From Mustela lutreola (taxonomy: Eukaryota > Chordata > Mammalia > Carnivora > Mustelidae): 64,000 nucleotides of DNA. Position numbers and translations under genes: made by a program. The notes beneath the pieces were generated by a model that saw only the letters and a list, made by a program, of their open reading frames with translations, was not told where the DNA came from and ran no database searches. The stretch covers positions 33,226,001 through 33,290,000 of the forward strand of contig NC_081299.1 in assembly GCF_030435805.1 (NCBI RefSeq). Direction: 5' to 3'. Within the stretch, counting starts at the first letter, position 1, and the number at the start of each line of letters is the position of its first letter. This document shows positions 1 through 11,250 of this stretch, in pieces.

Positions 1-20
1 CTGAGCCACCCAGGTGCCCC
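1..20 (-). repeat. CanSINE head, cut by window edge
   Basis: Reads as the reverse complement of the carnivore SINE start (gagccacccaggtgcccc). Only the 5' head of a minus-strand copy is inside the window. Confidence 0.8.
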
Positions 21-1283
21 CTCTTCCATGGATTCTGTCTGCTTCTAGTGCAATCCTGTGGCTCCTCATACCCATATGATGGGAGCAGATGGAGGGAGCT
101 TTATGATGAGAGAGAGCTTGTGGCTGCCACTTTAGCCCTTTGCCTTGGGAGGATTCAATCCAATCTTGTCCGGTGGCTGTCTGAACCTCAGAGGCCATGA
201 TTCCATTGAGTAGCTCCTGACCAATCTCAAGATCAAACTGATGCATTGATGGGGAAGTTTGCTTTCTTCACCCTTCCCACGTACAGCCTGTTTGCTGGAA
301 GCCAGTGAAGTTAATAATTAAGAGTTGGCCCTGAAACCACATTGCCTCCACTCCAACCCCAGTTCCACCACACAGACCCCGTTATTTGAACTGAATCACT
401 TCTCTCTGTGTGCCTTTATTTTTCCCTCTGTAAAATGGAGGTCATCGTACTTACCTCAAGGGGCTGTTGTGAAGATGAGGTAGTGTAACAATGTGTGGCA
501 CACAGAAATTAGTTAAATATTATCTATTAGTTAATTAGTTAAATATTGTCTATTATTATTATTATTATTGTGGTTGTTGTTGAAAAGAAGGTTATAAATT
601 CACCCATATATCCATACTTTATTACAGGTATTCCAAATCAATTGGTGGGAATTAAGTTAACGGGGGAAGGATTTCCCAAGATATTAGATCTCCAGCTGCA
701 TATCAGAACCCTCTAGGATTGCTGGGATTATAACTTGCCGGTAAGCACAGGTGTTCTGGGAGAAATAGAGGCAGCATCTAGTTGAGGTTTAGGAGTGGGA
801 GATGGCGGTGTAGGTCAGCGGCAGCTTCCTGGTGGGATGATACCTAAGCTGAAACCTGATGTAGGAATAAGGGGTGGCCCAAACGGAGTGCATGTGGGTG
901 GAGGGATGCAGCAGGTGGTACTCCTCCATGCTGCAGACCTCGGCAAAGGTGTGAAGGTGTGACAGCGGTAGACACATACAGGAAATTGGGCACACCTGTA
1001 TGGAGACTAGGCTTGTATGGAAGGAGATGCACAGGAAGAGGGTTGGGTTTCTGAGGCTGAAGAAGTCAGGGGTGGGGGGCAGATCTTTCAGGAAGGGCTC
1101 TGTGAATCTGTCTAAAGTGAGGGGTCATGGGGAACACTTAAAATATTTTTAATGGGGGAAAAACAGTGCTTCTTATTGTATTTATTTTGAAATTGATTTT
1201 TAGCCAATTTCATGATAATCAGAGAATATACTCTAAATGACTTCCATCCTTTGGATTTTGGGATCTTAAATTTCTTTTCTTTG
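21..1283. other. Intergenic, no gene seen
   Basis: No convincing coding exon. It holds a MIR at about 335-505 and a short TTA run near 553-570. The rest looks unique. Confidence 0.6.
335..505 (+). repeat. MIR SINE remnant
   Basis: Diverged MIR-like order on the plus strand: a region like 'ttgaactgaatcacttctctctgtgtgcc', then 'ccctctgtaaaatggagg', then 'ggctgttgtgaagatgagg'. Confidence 0.6.
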
Positions 1284-1286
1284 TCA

Positions 1287-1485
1287 TTTTTATTCATTTA
1301 TTTGACAGAGAGAGAGAGCGCGCGCACACGAATGAGCACAAGCAGGGGGAAGGGCAGGCAGAAGCAGAGGGAGAAGCAGGCTCTTGCCAAGCAAGGAGCC
1401 CAGTGTGGGGTTCAATCCCAGGACCCTGGGATCATGACCTGAGTCAAAGGCAGACACTTAACTGACTGAGCCACCCAGATGCCCT
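1287..1485 (-). repeat. CanSINE, minus strand
   Basis: Begins with the reverse-complement tail (attcatttatttgacagag), has a GA-rich middle, then the reversed tRNA-like part (atcatgacctgag) and ends gagccacccagatgccct. Confidence 0.9.
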
Positions 1486-1995
1486 CAGATGTTACATTTC
1501 TGATGCAACATATGGTCAATTTTGATAAATGTTTCATGAAGCGACATGTTTTTTTGACTAGTCTCTGCATGGTATATTTTTTTCTGTTCTTTCTTCCTAG
1601 TGCACTGGTGTCCTTAAAATGTGTTCCTCTCCTCCATCACACCTTTATTGAGCTATAATTGACATAACATTATGTAAGTTTAAGGTGTGCATTGATTCGA
1701 TACATTGAAATATTGGAAAATGGTTAAGGTGCTTTTCTTGTAAGCAATATGTAGGGTTTTTTAAAACCCAGTTTGAAAATATGACTTTTATTAAAATATT
1801 TAGTCCTTTTGCATTTAAAGTAATTGTTTAAGTACTTAAGTTCATATTTACCATTTTTCTATTTATTTTCTATTTGGCCTACCTCTTTTCTGTTTGATTT
1901 TTTCCCTCTCTCTAAAGAGCATTATTTTGGATTAGTAAACATTTTTTTGTCCATTTTCTACTACTTTAGGTTGTTAGTAATGCATTATTTATTCT

Positions 1996-2185
1996 TTTTT
2001 TTTTAAGATTTTATTTATTTATTTGGCAGACAGAGATCACAAGTAGGCAGAGAGGCAGGCGGGTGGGGGGGCAGCAGGCTCCCTGCTGAGCAGAGAGCCC
2101 AATGTGGGGCTCGATCCCATGACCCTGAGATCATGACCTGAGCTGAAGGCAGAGGCTTTAACCCACTGAGCCACCCAGGCGCCCC
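1996..2185 (-). repeat. CanSINE in old LINE-1
   Basis: Poly-T and tail first, then reversed tRNA-like head ending ccacccaggcgcccc. Flanked by a direct repeat, cattatttattctt, at about 1982-1995 and 2187-2200, so a clean insertion. Confidence 0.95.
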
Positions 2186-3033
2186 ACATTATTTATTCTT
2201 TTAATGATCTCCTTAGAGATACAACCTAAATCTTGCATATTAAAGTCTAAGGCAAATAATTAACTTTACCATTTTTCCAGTTACACTGCATACTTAGAAA
2301 ACTCTGACTTTATTTCCCCCTCAATTTCTTGTGTTATTGTTACATTATCTTTGCCCTTCATTTTTTAAAATTCCACAAGAGTTTATTATTGTTTTATGTT
2401 CATTTTAAATTTATATTTTACCCACATATTTATCCTTTCCTTGAAGGACTTGCCCTTCTTTTTTGCATTTTCATGTTTCTATCACTTTCTTTTTGCCTGA
2501 AGAACTCCCTTCACATAATCTTACTATTTGTTTGTCTGAAAAAGTTATTTCACATTTAAATATTTTTTTTTTAATTTTTAAAAGACTTTTGGGAATAATT
2601 TCAAATTTATAGAAAGGCTGAAAGAATACTACAAAAAAATCCCGTACGCCCCACACCCAGATTTATTAATTTTTAATAATTTGTCATGTTAATGTTATAA
2701 TTTCCAGATGACTTGAGAGTAATTTCCAGACATCCCATTCCTTTACCCTTTAATACTTGTGTAAATAGTTCCTGAGAATAAAGGAATATTCTCTTACGTA
2801 GTAGTTGTCTAATACAGGAAATTTAATGACACATATATCTAATCTAATTCAGTTTTATCAGTTATCTATTTCAGTTTTATCAGTTGTCACAGTAATGTTA
2901 TTTATGCCATTCGTCCCTTCCCAAATTACATATTGCATTAATTGTTATGCTTTGTTTTTCAGTATCCTTCCCCCTATATTGATTCTCGGCTTGCCTTTCT
3001 TTCTTCCTTTCTCCTTTCCTTTCTTTTCTTTCT

Positions 3034-3236
3034 TCTTTTTTTTTAAAGAGAGAGAGTGCGAGAGAGCGTGTGTGGGGCGGGAGGATGAGTGAGGAGAGAG
3101 GCAGAGGGAGAGAGAGAGAGAGTCTTAAGCAGGCTCCCTGCTCAGCGCTGAGGGGGACTTGGGGCTTGATCCCATGACCCTGCCATCATGACCTGAGCCT
3201 AAGAGCCTCAACGGCCTGAGCCGTGGAGGCACCCCG
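3034..3236 (-). repeat. CanSINE, older copy
   Basis: Antisense SINE: poly-T, a GA-rich middle, ccctgccatcatgacctgag, and a diverged end (gccgtggaggcaccccg). More diverged than the other copies. Confidence 0.85.
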
Positions 3237-3570
3237 ATTCACCCAGCCTCTTTTTGTCTTTCGTGATGAAGATATTTTTGAAGATTAAAAGCTAGTTATT
3301 TTTATGGAGTATCCCTCAATTTAGGTTTCTTTGATGTTTCCTCATAATTAGATTCAGATTTTGCGTTTGGGGCTGAACTAATATATAAATGCTATATTGT
3401 TAGGATTTCCCATACGGAGACACAGTGTGTGTCTATCTGCTCCTTATTGGTGATGTTAACTGTAATCGCTCAGTTAAGATATTGCCCAGTTTCTCCACTG
3501 AGAGCTACTATTTCTTCCTTAGGTAGTTAATAATACTTTATAGATAGAGAGCCTGTAACTATTCCCATTC

Positions 3571-4423
3571 CATTCCTTATCAAATTCACTTGACATAGAG
3601 TTAACGTCCATACCAGTTAGGGTGCTGTCAGAAAACAGAACACATCAGTCGTGTGAACAGGGAAAATCCAATATAAAGAATCATTAACTGGTAAAATGTG
3701 GGTAACTATTAAAAAGGATGAAAGAGATCCAGAAATAGCAAGTAGGGGAAAAAAGCAGCTACTATCTCATGGCTGAACGAAAGGACACACGGAGGGGGAA
3801 CTGAGGATTTAGAACCTCTTTCTCTTTCACCCCTGCTCCTGACCCCCTCCCCGCCCCCACAAAAGACGGATTTCATACTTTTTCAAAGAGGGTGTGGCTA
3901 CCACAAGGATACCTGACAGCTGCTGGTGGCCAGGGTTTGCATAGGAGTGGCCACTGGATGGGAAGAGTGTGGCCTGAGTGTGTGACTATAGTTGGTCCAT
4001 TGAGGTCAGTTGAGGTGAGTGCTACTGGCCCTTCCACCAGTCCACTGGCTCTCAAGCTGAGTGAAGGACTGAAGTCCCAACCTCAGTGCCTTCCCGTGGT
4101 TAGCACATCACAGTGCCCCTCTAGCGCCCTCTATTGACGAAGCCTCATATTGACTGCCAGCCAAGGAGAAAGGTTTGCGGAATGAGGAGAGGCTTGTAGC
4201 GGCACTTCCAGACAAAGGATCTCTAAGGCAAAGGGGAACTCCACCTCTAAAGGTTTGAGGGCTGGAGCTAATGTGCTGTACATCGATTGTTACTAGATGT
4301 GGGCAACCAATTTGTCCGTTGAGGGGTGGGGAGAGTAAGACTGGGGTGATTGCATATGAGCACTTGGCATTCTGTATTCTTTTAAGGCATTGTATCAGAT
4401 GCTTTATATATATAATATATAAT

Positions 4424-4425
<2 letters not shown>
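3571..4425. other. Intergenic, no gene seen
   Basis: A segment at about 3610-3790 has the look of an ancient interspersed repeat that I cannot assign. Open frames at 3873-4137 overlap on both strands, have no family features, and are judged chance. Confidence 0.5.
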
Positions 4426-4478
<53 letters not shown>

Positions 4479-4491
4479 TATATATATATAT
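4426..4491. repeat. (TA)n-(CA)n-(TA)n microsatellite
   Basis: About 36 bases of TA, then about 16 of CA, then about 13 of TA. It lies about 200 bases before the OR-A start codon and accounts for the short Tyr-Ile and Thr-His open frames here. Confidence 0.98.
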
Positions 4492-4499
4492 CCTCTACT

Positions 4500-4600
4500 C
4501 CTCATAAAGCCCCTGAGAGATGAGTATTACGAGCGACATTTTACAGATGAGGAGACCAAGGCTCAGAGATGTTAAGTAATTTGTTCAAGACAGTAGAGTC
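4500..4600 (-). repeat. MIR SINE remnant
   Basis: Contains the reversed MIR core: cattttacagatgaggagac, then aaggctcagagatgttaag. Confidence 0.75.
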
Positions 4601-4686
4601 ATGGGGGTCAGAATTAAAATCCCTGCCTCTAGGGCCGACATTCTTGCTGGATTCAGATGATGTTTAAACGAGTGTGATTCCCTTAT

Positions 4687-4688
4687 AG
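4687..4688 (+). promoter_or_regulatory. Candidate splice acceptor of OR-A coding exon
   Basis: gattcccttatag precedes gccccaccATG, putting an AG 8 nt before the start codon. OR genes commonly splice a 5' untranslated exon to a site just before the ATG. The pyrimidine tract here is short, so this is the weakest of the four acceptors. Confidence 0.4.
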
Positions 4689-4696
4689 GCCCCACC

Positions 4697-5644
4697 ATGT
4701 GGATGCCTCCAGGGCAGAACCAAAGTTGGGTTTCTGAGTTTATTCTTCTTGGCTTCTCCAGTGACCCCACATCCAACAGAGTCCTCTTCATTGCCTTCCT
4801 TCTCCTTTACCTGAGCTCAGTCCTGGGCAATGCGCTCATCATCACCCTGATCTGCCTGGACATGCAGCTCCACACACCCATGTACTTCTTCCTCTGCACC
4901 CTCTCCCTGCTAGATATGGGCTATGTCAGCACCACCATCCCCCAGATGTTGGTGCATCTCCTCGCTCACTCTCAGACCATCTCCTTCGCTGGCTGTTGGC
5001 TGCAGATGTATGTGTTTGGTGCCCTGGGCCTAACTGAGTGTATTTTCTTTGTAGTCATGGCTTATGACCGATATGTGGCCATCTGCCACCCACTGCGTTA
5101 TACTGTCATCCTCAGCTGGGACCTCTGTACACAGCTGACAGCTGGGACCTGGGCCTGTGGTTTCATCTTCTCTCTGATCCATACTTTCCTCACCATGAGG
5201 CTGCCATACTGTGGGCCCAACATGGTCAACCACTACTTCTGTGAAGGCCCCTCAGTACGAAGCTTGGCTTGCATGGATACCCACTTCATTGAGATGGTGG
5301 ACCTGGTCATCAGTATCTTCATGGTTCTTGTCCCACTGTCCCTCATTTTGGCCTCCTACATCCGTATTGGCCAGACCATTCTCAAGATCAAGTCTACTCA
5401 GGGCCGCTGCAAGGCTTTCTCCACCTGTGCTTCCCACCTGACCGTGGTCACACTCTTTTATGCTCCAGCCATATACATCTACATGAAGCCCAACTCCAGC
5501 TATTCTCCTGAGCGAGACAAGCAGATCTCACTCTTTTACAATGTCTTCACTGCCTTCCTCAACCCTGTGGTCTACAGTCTGAGGAACAAGGACATTAAAG
5601 GGGCTTTTTTCAAAGTGATGGGGTGGGGTAGGGTGGCCTGGTAA
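4697..5644 (+). CDS. OR-A: intact class II olfactory receptor
   Basis: A 315-residue odorant-binding G protein-coupled receptor, expected in olfactory cilia coupled to G-olf. Seen directly: N-glycosylation site NQS at 8-10; GN at 44-45 in TM1; LHTPMYFF at 58-65; C100 at the start of TM3; MAYDRYVAICHPLRY at 121-135; extracellular loop 2 cysteines C172, C182 and C192; SY at 220-221 in TM5; KAFSTCASHLTVV at 239-251 in TM6; NPVVYSLRNKD at 289-299 in TM7. Length is typical and there are no breaks. The start has a good context (cccaccATG); the Met at residue 3 is an alternative. The usual FCEVPA after TM4 reads FCEGPS. It resembles the OR2/OR13 families, but I cannot name an orthologue. It is on the opposite strand to the other three OR exons and is the most diverged of the four. 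Confidence 0.97.
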   Translation: MWMPPGQNQSWVSEFILLGFSSDPTSNRVLFIAFLLLYLSSVLGNALIITLICLDMQLHTPMYFFLCTLSLLDMGYVSTTIPQMLVHLLAHSQTISFAGCWLQMYVFGALGLTECIFFVVMAYDRYVAICHPLRYTVILSWDLCTQLTAGTWACGFIFSLIHTFLTMRLPYCGPNMVNHYFCEGPSVRSLACMDTHFIEMVDLVISIFMVLVPLSLILASYIRIGQTILKIKSTQGRCKAFSTCASHLTVVTLFYAPAIYIYMKPNSSYSPERDKQISLFYNVFTAFLNPVVYSLRNKDIKGAFFKVMGWGRVAW

Positions 5645-8600
5645 ATTAGGAGACAGGAGAGGCCTGAAGTAAAGTGTCCAGTGCTAAGGAAAAGGACAGC
5701 ATTTATGTCTGCAAACAGTACTGTGCATTGGAACAAATATAGCACCTAGTCAGTGGAATAAATGTGGTGCATGAAACCAACAGGGCCGTCTTGCTGAACT
5801 TGCTACATTGTGGTACAGTGACAAAGAACTCCCTAATCTTCCTGGCTCGCAACAGCAGAAGCTCATTTATGGCTCATTTTCCATGTCAGTTGTAGGTGGA
5901 CTTTGGCCTTCTGCCATTGGATTCTTGGATCCAATCTGAAAGGGGAGGCTCTATCTGGCATATCCCATTCTTGTAACAAAGAGAAAGACATATGGTGGCT
6001 CTTAAAGCTCCTGCTCAGAAGTGAAACACATCTCTTTGCTGATATCCTACTGGTCAAAGCAAATCATATGGTCAAACCCAATAGCAAAAGGGCAGGAAGT
6101 ATTTTCTTCCCACAGAAAAGTAATACATGTCATGTGGCAGCAGTATGGATATAGAATTCTTCTATAGTGAAAGCAGCAATAATGGGGGTGGAATTAATAT
6201 AATATACCATAATGACATAGGAATCGGATACATGTAACCAACATGAAACATGGTAATTATAAATGACATGGTACATGGACACAGTAGAGGGCCAAGATGA
6301 TGTAGATGATCAAAGTGGTACATGCAAACAGTGAATATATGTAGCCAACATTGAAAATTAAACCACTGGTATATGGAACCAAGGTAGCCTGATACCTGAC
6401 TTGGTGCACAGAACCAATGTGGTTCATGGAGTCAGTGGTATACTCTGTGTTGTGTTGTAGAAGGACACAGAATCTGACATTAAGAGACCTGGGTTCTAGT
6501 TCCAACCTTGTAACTTGTTTTATGACTCTAGACAATTCATTTTCTTTCTCTGAATCTCACTTTACTCATCTATAAAATGATCATCTTTAATGTAATGGTA
6601 TCCAAGACCTCTGTATCTCTAAAATTCTATGCCACAGAAAGTGGAGTAAATGAAACTTGAATGCGGTAAACTTGTGAATCCTCTCTGAACCACAAAATAG
6701 GTTAAGGAGAACCTAGAAGAATAAAAGTCGCTGCATGTGTGTTGTCTTTTTGTAAACTACAGTGGGCAGCACACATAGCAGTGACTCTCATTCTTTCAAG
6801 GGATTTAAATGACATATGAAGCTAAGAATCCTGGCATGGGGACTCAGAGTTAGCATGAACATGCAGCTTCTTTTCAGGCTTCAGTGGTGGCCCAAAGGCC
6901 TCAGGGATGAGTTGATTCAGTTTCAGTATTTCTTGAGCATCCATTTTGGCCAAGTATCAAGCCTTGGGGAAACCAAAACAGATATGTGGAGAGATTTACA
7001 GTCATGAAATTACAATGCCAAACCCAATGCCACAGTGACTCTGAAGGATTGATGACCTCATAGGAATGAGGTTTTCTTCAATGGGTGCCAGACACAGAGG
7101 ACCAGACCACCTCTCATCCCATTCCTATTCCCACTGCATACCCCAGCACTTTGTAAGTTCTCCAGAACTTGGAGTCAGGGAGAGGGAGATAGAAATCCCA
7201 ATGAGTATTATTTTTCTCATCACTGGAGTGATAGCTCAAAATGGAAACTAAGCTCAGTTATTGAGAAATGAAGTTATAGTTGTCTCAGGACGTAAGTAGG
7301 TTCTGCAATAGAGAAAAATGGAGGCAAATCTACTTACTGAAAGCTGACAGGTTAAGGCCCTTGTAAGGTTTAAGGTTTAGCTGATATCTGTGGATGAGAG
7401 GAGTCACCCTTGCAAAGAGCCAGGAAAATGGCATTTCAGGCAAGCGGATACTAGATACAAAGGCCTCAGGTCAGGAAAGGACTTTGCATTTTCCAAAGAG
7501 CTGGAAGAAGGCTCCTATGGTCACTATAAAGTGAGCAGGAGAGGTAGAGATGACATTGAGAAGTAGGAAAGAGATAGTCCTAATGAGCCCTATAGAAAGT
7601 GTTTACTTTATGCTCAGTGCAGTGGGAATGTTTGGATTCTTACTGAGGAGCAGTGCCGTTTTAGGAGTGATGGACTCCATTGTGGGTGTGGCTTGAGATG
7701 ACCAGAAAGGAAGTGGGAGAAGAGGTCATTGGGTTGAGAATGTCTGGGAACTCACAGGTTAGGAATGAGAACCAAGAACTTCTCTCTTAGAGAGCGTCAG
7801 GGGGTGTGGTGTCCCCAGGGAGAATTCCAGGTTGAGGATACTGTGGGCGCAGTGGCTGAATATGAAGCCAAGATGGCAAAGAGAGACAGAACTGGAGAAA
7901 GGGAGAAGTGGGGACTTGGGTAAATGGAGGGAGGGATATGCAGAGTCTGAGAATAATGAATGACTAGAGAGCTCAGGTTTGGGGGTGATAGAGATTTCGT
8001 CTCTGGTACTTAGGTGCAGATTTGGGTGCTAGTATTGTCCAAAAACATTTACTCAGTGATGAAACAGCCCTGGGCTAGGCAGGGCATTTGGGTGGGTGGG
8101 TACAGCTGCACCAATGGGCTCCAGTATCTGTCATGACAAAGAGCCAGGCAGCAGTTCCAGAGGGCTTCAGGCAGAAAGTGAAGGGTCTCGTGGGTTTTTG
8201 AAGTGTTTCCTTCCCCCATCTGGGGACAGGGTAGGAAGCTATGGGGTTGGTGGAGGGAACTTGGTAGCTGATGAGAGCTTCCTGCTTCAGGCCTTGTGGG
8301 GAAGTGGGCTACCTCGATAATGGAGGAGAAGTCTTCTTGGCTGTCGGAGTTCCTTCCAGAAGGTGGGATGTCCACCTGGTGGCTCTTTTACAACTAGACA
8401 GTCAGGGATCAGGGTAGTGGAGAGGTGAGTCTAGTGGCTAAAGTGTGATGAGGTTTTATTAGTTTTTCTACAAGGACAGATTACTACAGTTTGTAATTCA
8501 GGGTGATAATGGATTTTATCTTAACAATGATGAACGACCTGTATTTTTAAGCATCAGGGGTGGGGGATGGGGTGGAGGAGAGGTGGTGATGCAGTATTTT

Positions 8601-9009
8601 CAGAAGAATGGCTTGGGATACCTGATGAGGGGTTGGATTGAAGAGCACTTACTGAGGGAGATCTCGGCATGGTTTGTGAAGGTGCTTGTCATGGATGGCG
8701 GCAGTGAATGGGGAGATGCTGAAAGATGTGACAAAGGAAGAAGGAAGGATACGTGATGTCTTGGTGTGTTGGTGAACTAAAGAAATCAAGAAAGCTAGCA
8801 AGGTTTTATTTAAGTCAGCTTTACCTCCATCTCTGCTTCCCTATAGTTCGCGGATGGGAGCCAGTTGATTGCCCATTGTCATTCCCAGATCCCTGGCACT
8901 GCAGAAAGAAGTCACAGTCCCTGTCCTCTTGGAATTTGGTCTACAAACCAGCACAGGTCATAGGAGGCAGATGTATATTCAGGGATGGAGTTAGAAATTA
9001 TTATTGTTA
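5645..9009. other. Downstream of OR-A, mostly unique
   Basis: No further gene. An AATAAA at 5757-5762 is a candidate polyadenylation signal for OR-A, 113 nt past the stop. About 5800-6110 looks like an ancient interspersed repeat of unsure family. A MIR lies at 6465-6605. About 7400-7600 vaguely resembles LINE-2. The open frames at 8049-8375 and 8096-8320 overlap on both strands and lack features. Confidence 0.5.
6465..6605 (+). repeat. MIR SINE remnant
   Basis: MIR order on the plus strand: gacctgggttctagtt, cttgtaacttg, ctctgaatctcactttac, ctataaaatga. Confidence 0.7.
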
Positions 9010-9207
9010 GGGATGCCTGGGTGGATCAGTTGGTTAAGCATCTGCCTTCAGATAGGGTCGTGGTCCTGGGGTCCTGGGATGGAACCCTGCATTGGGCTCC
9101 CTGCTCAGTGGGAAGTCTGCTTCTCCCTCTGCTTGCTGCTCCCCCTGCTTGTGTTTCCTCTTTCACTCACTCTTTTTGTCAAATAAATAAATAAAATCTT
9201 TAGGAAA
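9010..9207 (+). repeat. CanSINE with target-site duplication
   Basis: Head gggatgcctgggtgg, tail aaataaataaataaaatctt. Flanked by agaaattattatt at 8993-9005 and 9208-9220. Confidence 0.95.
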
Positions 9208-9220
9208 AGAAATTATTATT

Positions 9221-9870
9221 AAATAAATTCTCTGTTAATTTGGGTCCCAATGAATTAGGTTTTCTTTGTTTTTGTTTTTTGTTTTTTGCTTTGGTTTTTA
9301 CTCCCTTCCCAGTCAAGTTTCCTTGAGTTTTTCCTAGAGGCAACACTCTTGCATTAACTTTTTTCCTAAACACCTGGAATATTGCGCACCTTGAAGTCTA
9401 AATTTCCTGTATTCTCCCTGTCCTCCAGAACTCCCCCAGTTCTCTCTAAACCTTAATACCACCATACTGTTCTCTGGCCTAATCCAATCCCTTTGTCCTT
9501 CCATTTCCTCCTATTTTGTACCACTATTATCTTGATGTAGCCTGGAAAGCGTAACTAACTCCTGTAATATCTCTACTATCCATTCTTTGCCCATGTAATC
9601 TGGGGGCTTGGTGTGTCCTGTCAGTCCTTCTGTGTGGTATCTGCTTGCTCTCTCCCAATGCCCAGCATCTCTCCTCGAGCCTCCTTCCTTACTACTTTCT
9701 GAAATATGTTCAGTAAATGTCCTATAACCAGGGGTGAAATGTGAGCCCAAATATTATCCTTCCAAATACAAGTTCTAGTAATAACTGCCATTAATGCCAC
9801 AATTATTACTACTTGATTTGCTGAGTTCAAAATACCTTCAATGATATCTGGTTGGGTTGAATCTGTATAA
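9221..9870. other. Intergenic, nothing recognised
   Basis: AT-rich sequence with a T/G-rich run near 9260-9300. No gene or repeat family recognised. Confidence 0.5.
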
Positions 9871-9874
9871 CTTT

Positions 9875-10072
9875 TTTTTTTTTTAAAGATTTTATTTATT
9901 TATTTATTTATTTGACAGACAGAGATCACAAGTAGGCAGAGAGGCAGGTGGGGGGTGGGAAGCAGGCTCCCTGCTGAGCAGAGAGCCGGATGCAGGGCTC
10001 CATCCCAGGACCCTGAGATCATGACCTGAGCTGAAGGCAGAGGCTTAACCCACTGAGCCACCCAGGCGCCTC
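9875..10072 (-). repeat. CanSINE, minus strand
   Basis: Poly-T, then the reversed tail and head. Flanked by tctgtataactttt at about 9862-9875 and 10073-10086. Confidence 0.95.
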
Positions 10073-10086
10073 TCTGTATAACTTTT

Positions 10087-10804
10087 GTTGGAACCATTTT
10101 GGTTTTATTGAGGACTATCAGTTAATGGAAGTTCCATAATTCTGAGGTTAAAGAGGCCTGATATTAATCACAACGTGGCTTAATAGTCTCGAATTTCCTT
10201 TGTGTTCAAAGCGAGAATCTAACAGTACTTTTCCATGGCATCATTACACTGAATAACCTGTCACTTTTATCCATTAGGTGATTTAGATTTCAAATTCAAA
10301 GCCAAATTTGGAACAGGAAAAGCTGGGATAGTTTTGTGGGCTATGGGAATTCAGAATCATGACAAAGATAAAATGAATGCCAGGAAGTCCTGCTTCTTTC
10401 CTTTTTTTTTTTTTTTTTTCCCCCTGGTCGTAGAAAGATTGAAGGCAAAACTTGGAGATTTTGTGAAGGTCAGTAGGGGCTCCTCATGAGAGCTTACCTT
10501 TCTAATCCAGGCTTCACTGAAGTGTTGCTTTACTTTCTTGCTTCTGGAGTATTGCCTGACTCTTTTGATAGGTACTGGCTGGTCAGTTCAATTGCTGAGA
10601 TTCTGTGGAGCAACTTTTCTGTGCCTCCTCCAAGGGGCTGGGCAGTCTATGGGGCCACAGCTATAGGCAAAGAGTTCTGACACTGGTAAAACAAGCCAGC
10701 ACCATTATGATCATTATATCCTGCCATTCCCATCAGTATCCTCTTGAATCGAGTATTCTTGTAACACCATTATTACTCAGTTTAGAGTTGAAGAAATGTT
10801 TATT
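10087..10804. other. Intergenic, nothing recognised
   Basis: Holds a pure T run at about 10402-10419. No coding exon: the open frame at 10605-10973 runs into the following SINE and is rejected. Confidence 0.5.
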
Positions 10805-10818
10805 TAAAAAGCTCTACC

Positions 10819-11025
10819 CAGGGGCAACTGGGTGGCTCAGTGGGTTAAAGGCTGTGCCTTCGGCTCAGGTCACAGATCCCAGGGTGCTGGAATTGAGCAC
10901 CGCATGGGGCTCTCTGCTCAGCAGGGAGCCTGCTTCCTCCTCTCTCTCTGCCTGCCTCTCTGCCTACTTGTGATCTCTGTCTATCAAATAAATAAATAAA
11001 TAAATCTTAAAAAAAAAAAAAAAAG
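10819..11025 (+). repeat. CanSINE, first of a tandem pair
   Basis: Complete sense copy (ggggcaactgggtggctcag ... aaataaatctt plus A-tail). Preceded by taaaaagctctacc at 10805-10818 and followed by the same 14-mer at 11026-11039. Confidence 0.97.
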
Positions 11026-11039
11026 TAAAAAGCTCTACC

Positions 11040-11236
11040 GGGGCGCCTGGGTGGCTCAGTGCGTTAAAGCCTCTGCCTTTGGCTCTGGTCATGATCCAGG
11101 AGTCCTGAGATTGAGCCCTGCATTGGGCTCTCTGCTCAGCAGGGAGCTTGCTCCCCGCTCTCTCTCTCTGCCTGCCCCTTTGCCTACCTGTGATCTCTCT
11201 CTCTGTCAAATAAATAAATAAAATCTTTTAAAAAAT
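11040..11236 (+). repeat. CanSINE, second of a tandem pair
   Basis: Complete sense copy starting ggggcgcctgggtggctcag directly after the 14-mer at 11026-11039 and followed by the third copy of that 14-mer at 11237-11250. Confidence 0.97.
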
Positions 11237-11250
11237 TAAAAAGCTCTACC

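Larger units (their letters stand above)
1640..3570 (-). repeat. Old LINE-1 block, antisense
   Basis: Diverged antisense LINE-1 text: about 1645-1730 resembles the 'ttgagctataattgacataac' 3'-end motif, about 1790-2560 reads as old antisense ORF-type sequence, and 2575-3570 resembles the old family containing 'ccccacacccagatttatt' and 'tatccctcaattt'. Two SINEs interrupt it. Subfamily boundaries are not resolvable by eye. Confidence 0.55.

Noticed and set aside
4426-4491. CRISPR-like or satellite array
   Set aside because: Simple dinucleotide repeat without spacers. This is a vertebrate genome.
5030-5441. Open frames on both strands inside OR-A
   Set aside because: Shadows of a highly biased coding exon. 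They have no start context or family match of their own.
10819-11236. tRNA genes in the SINE heads
   Set aside because: The heads are tRNA-related with decayed A and B boxes, but belong to a dispersed SINE with a CT-rich body and A-tail. They are not cloverleaf tRNAs.
10805-11250. Direct-repeat array from three equal 14-mers
   Set aside because: The spacing is fully explained by two SINE insertions.
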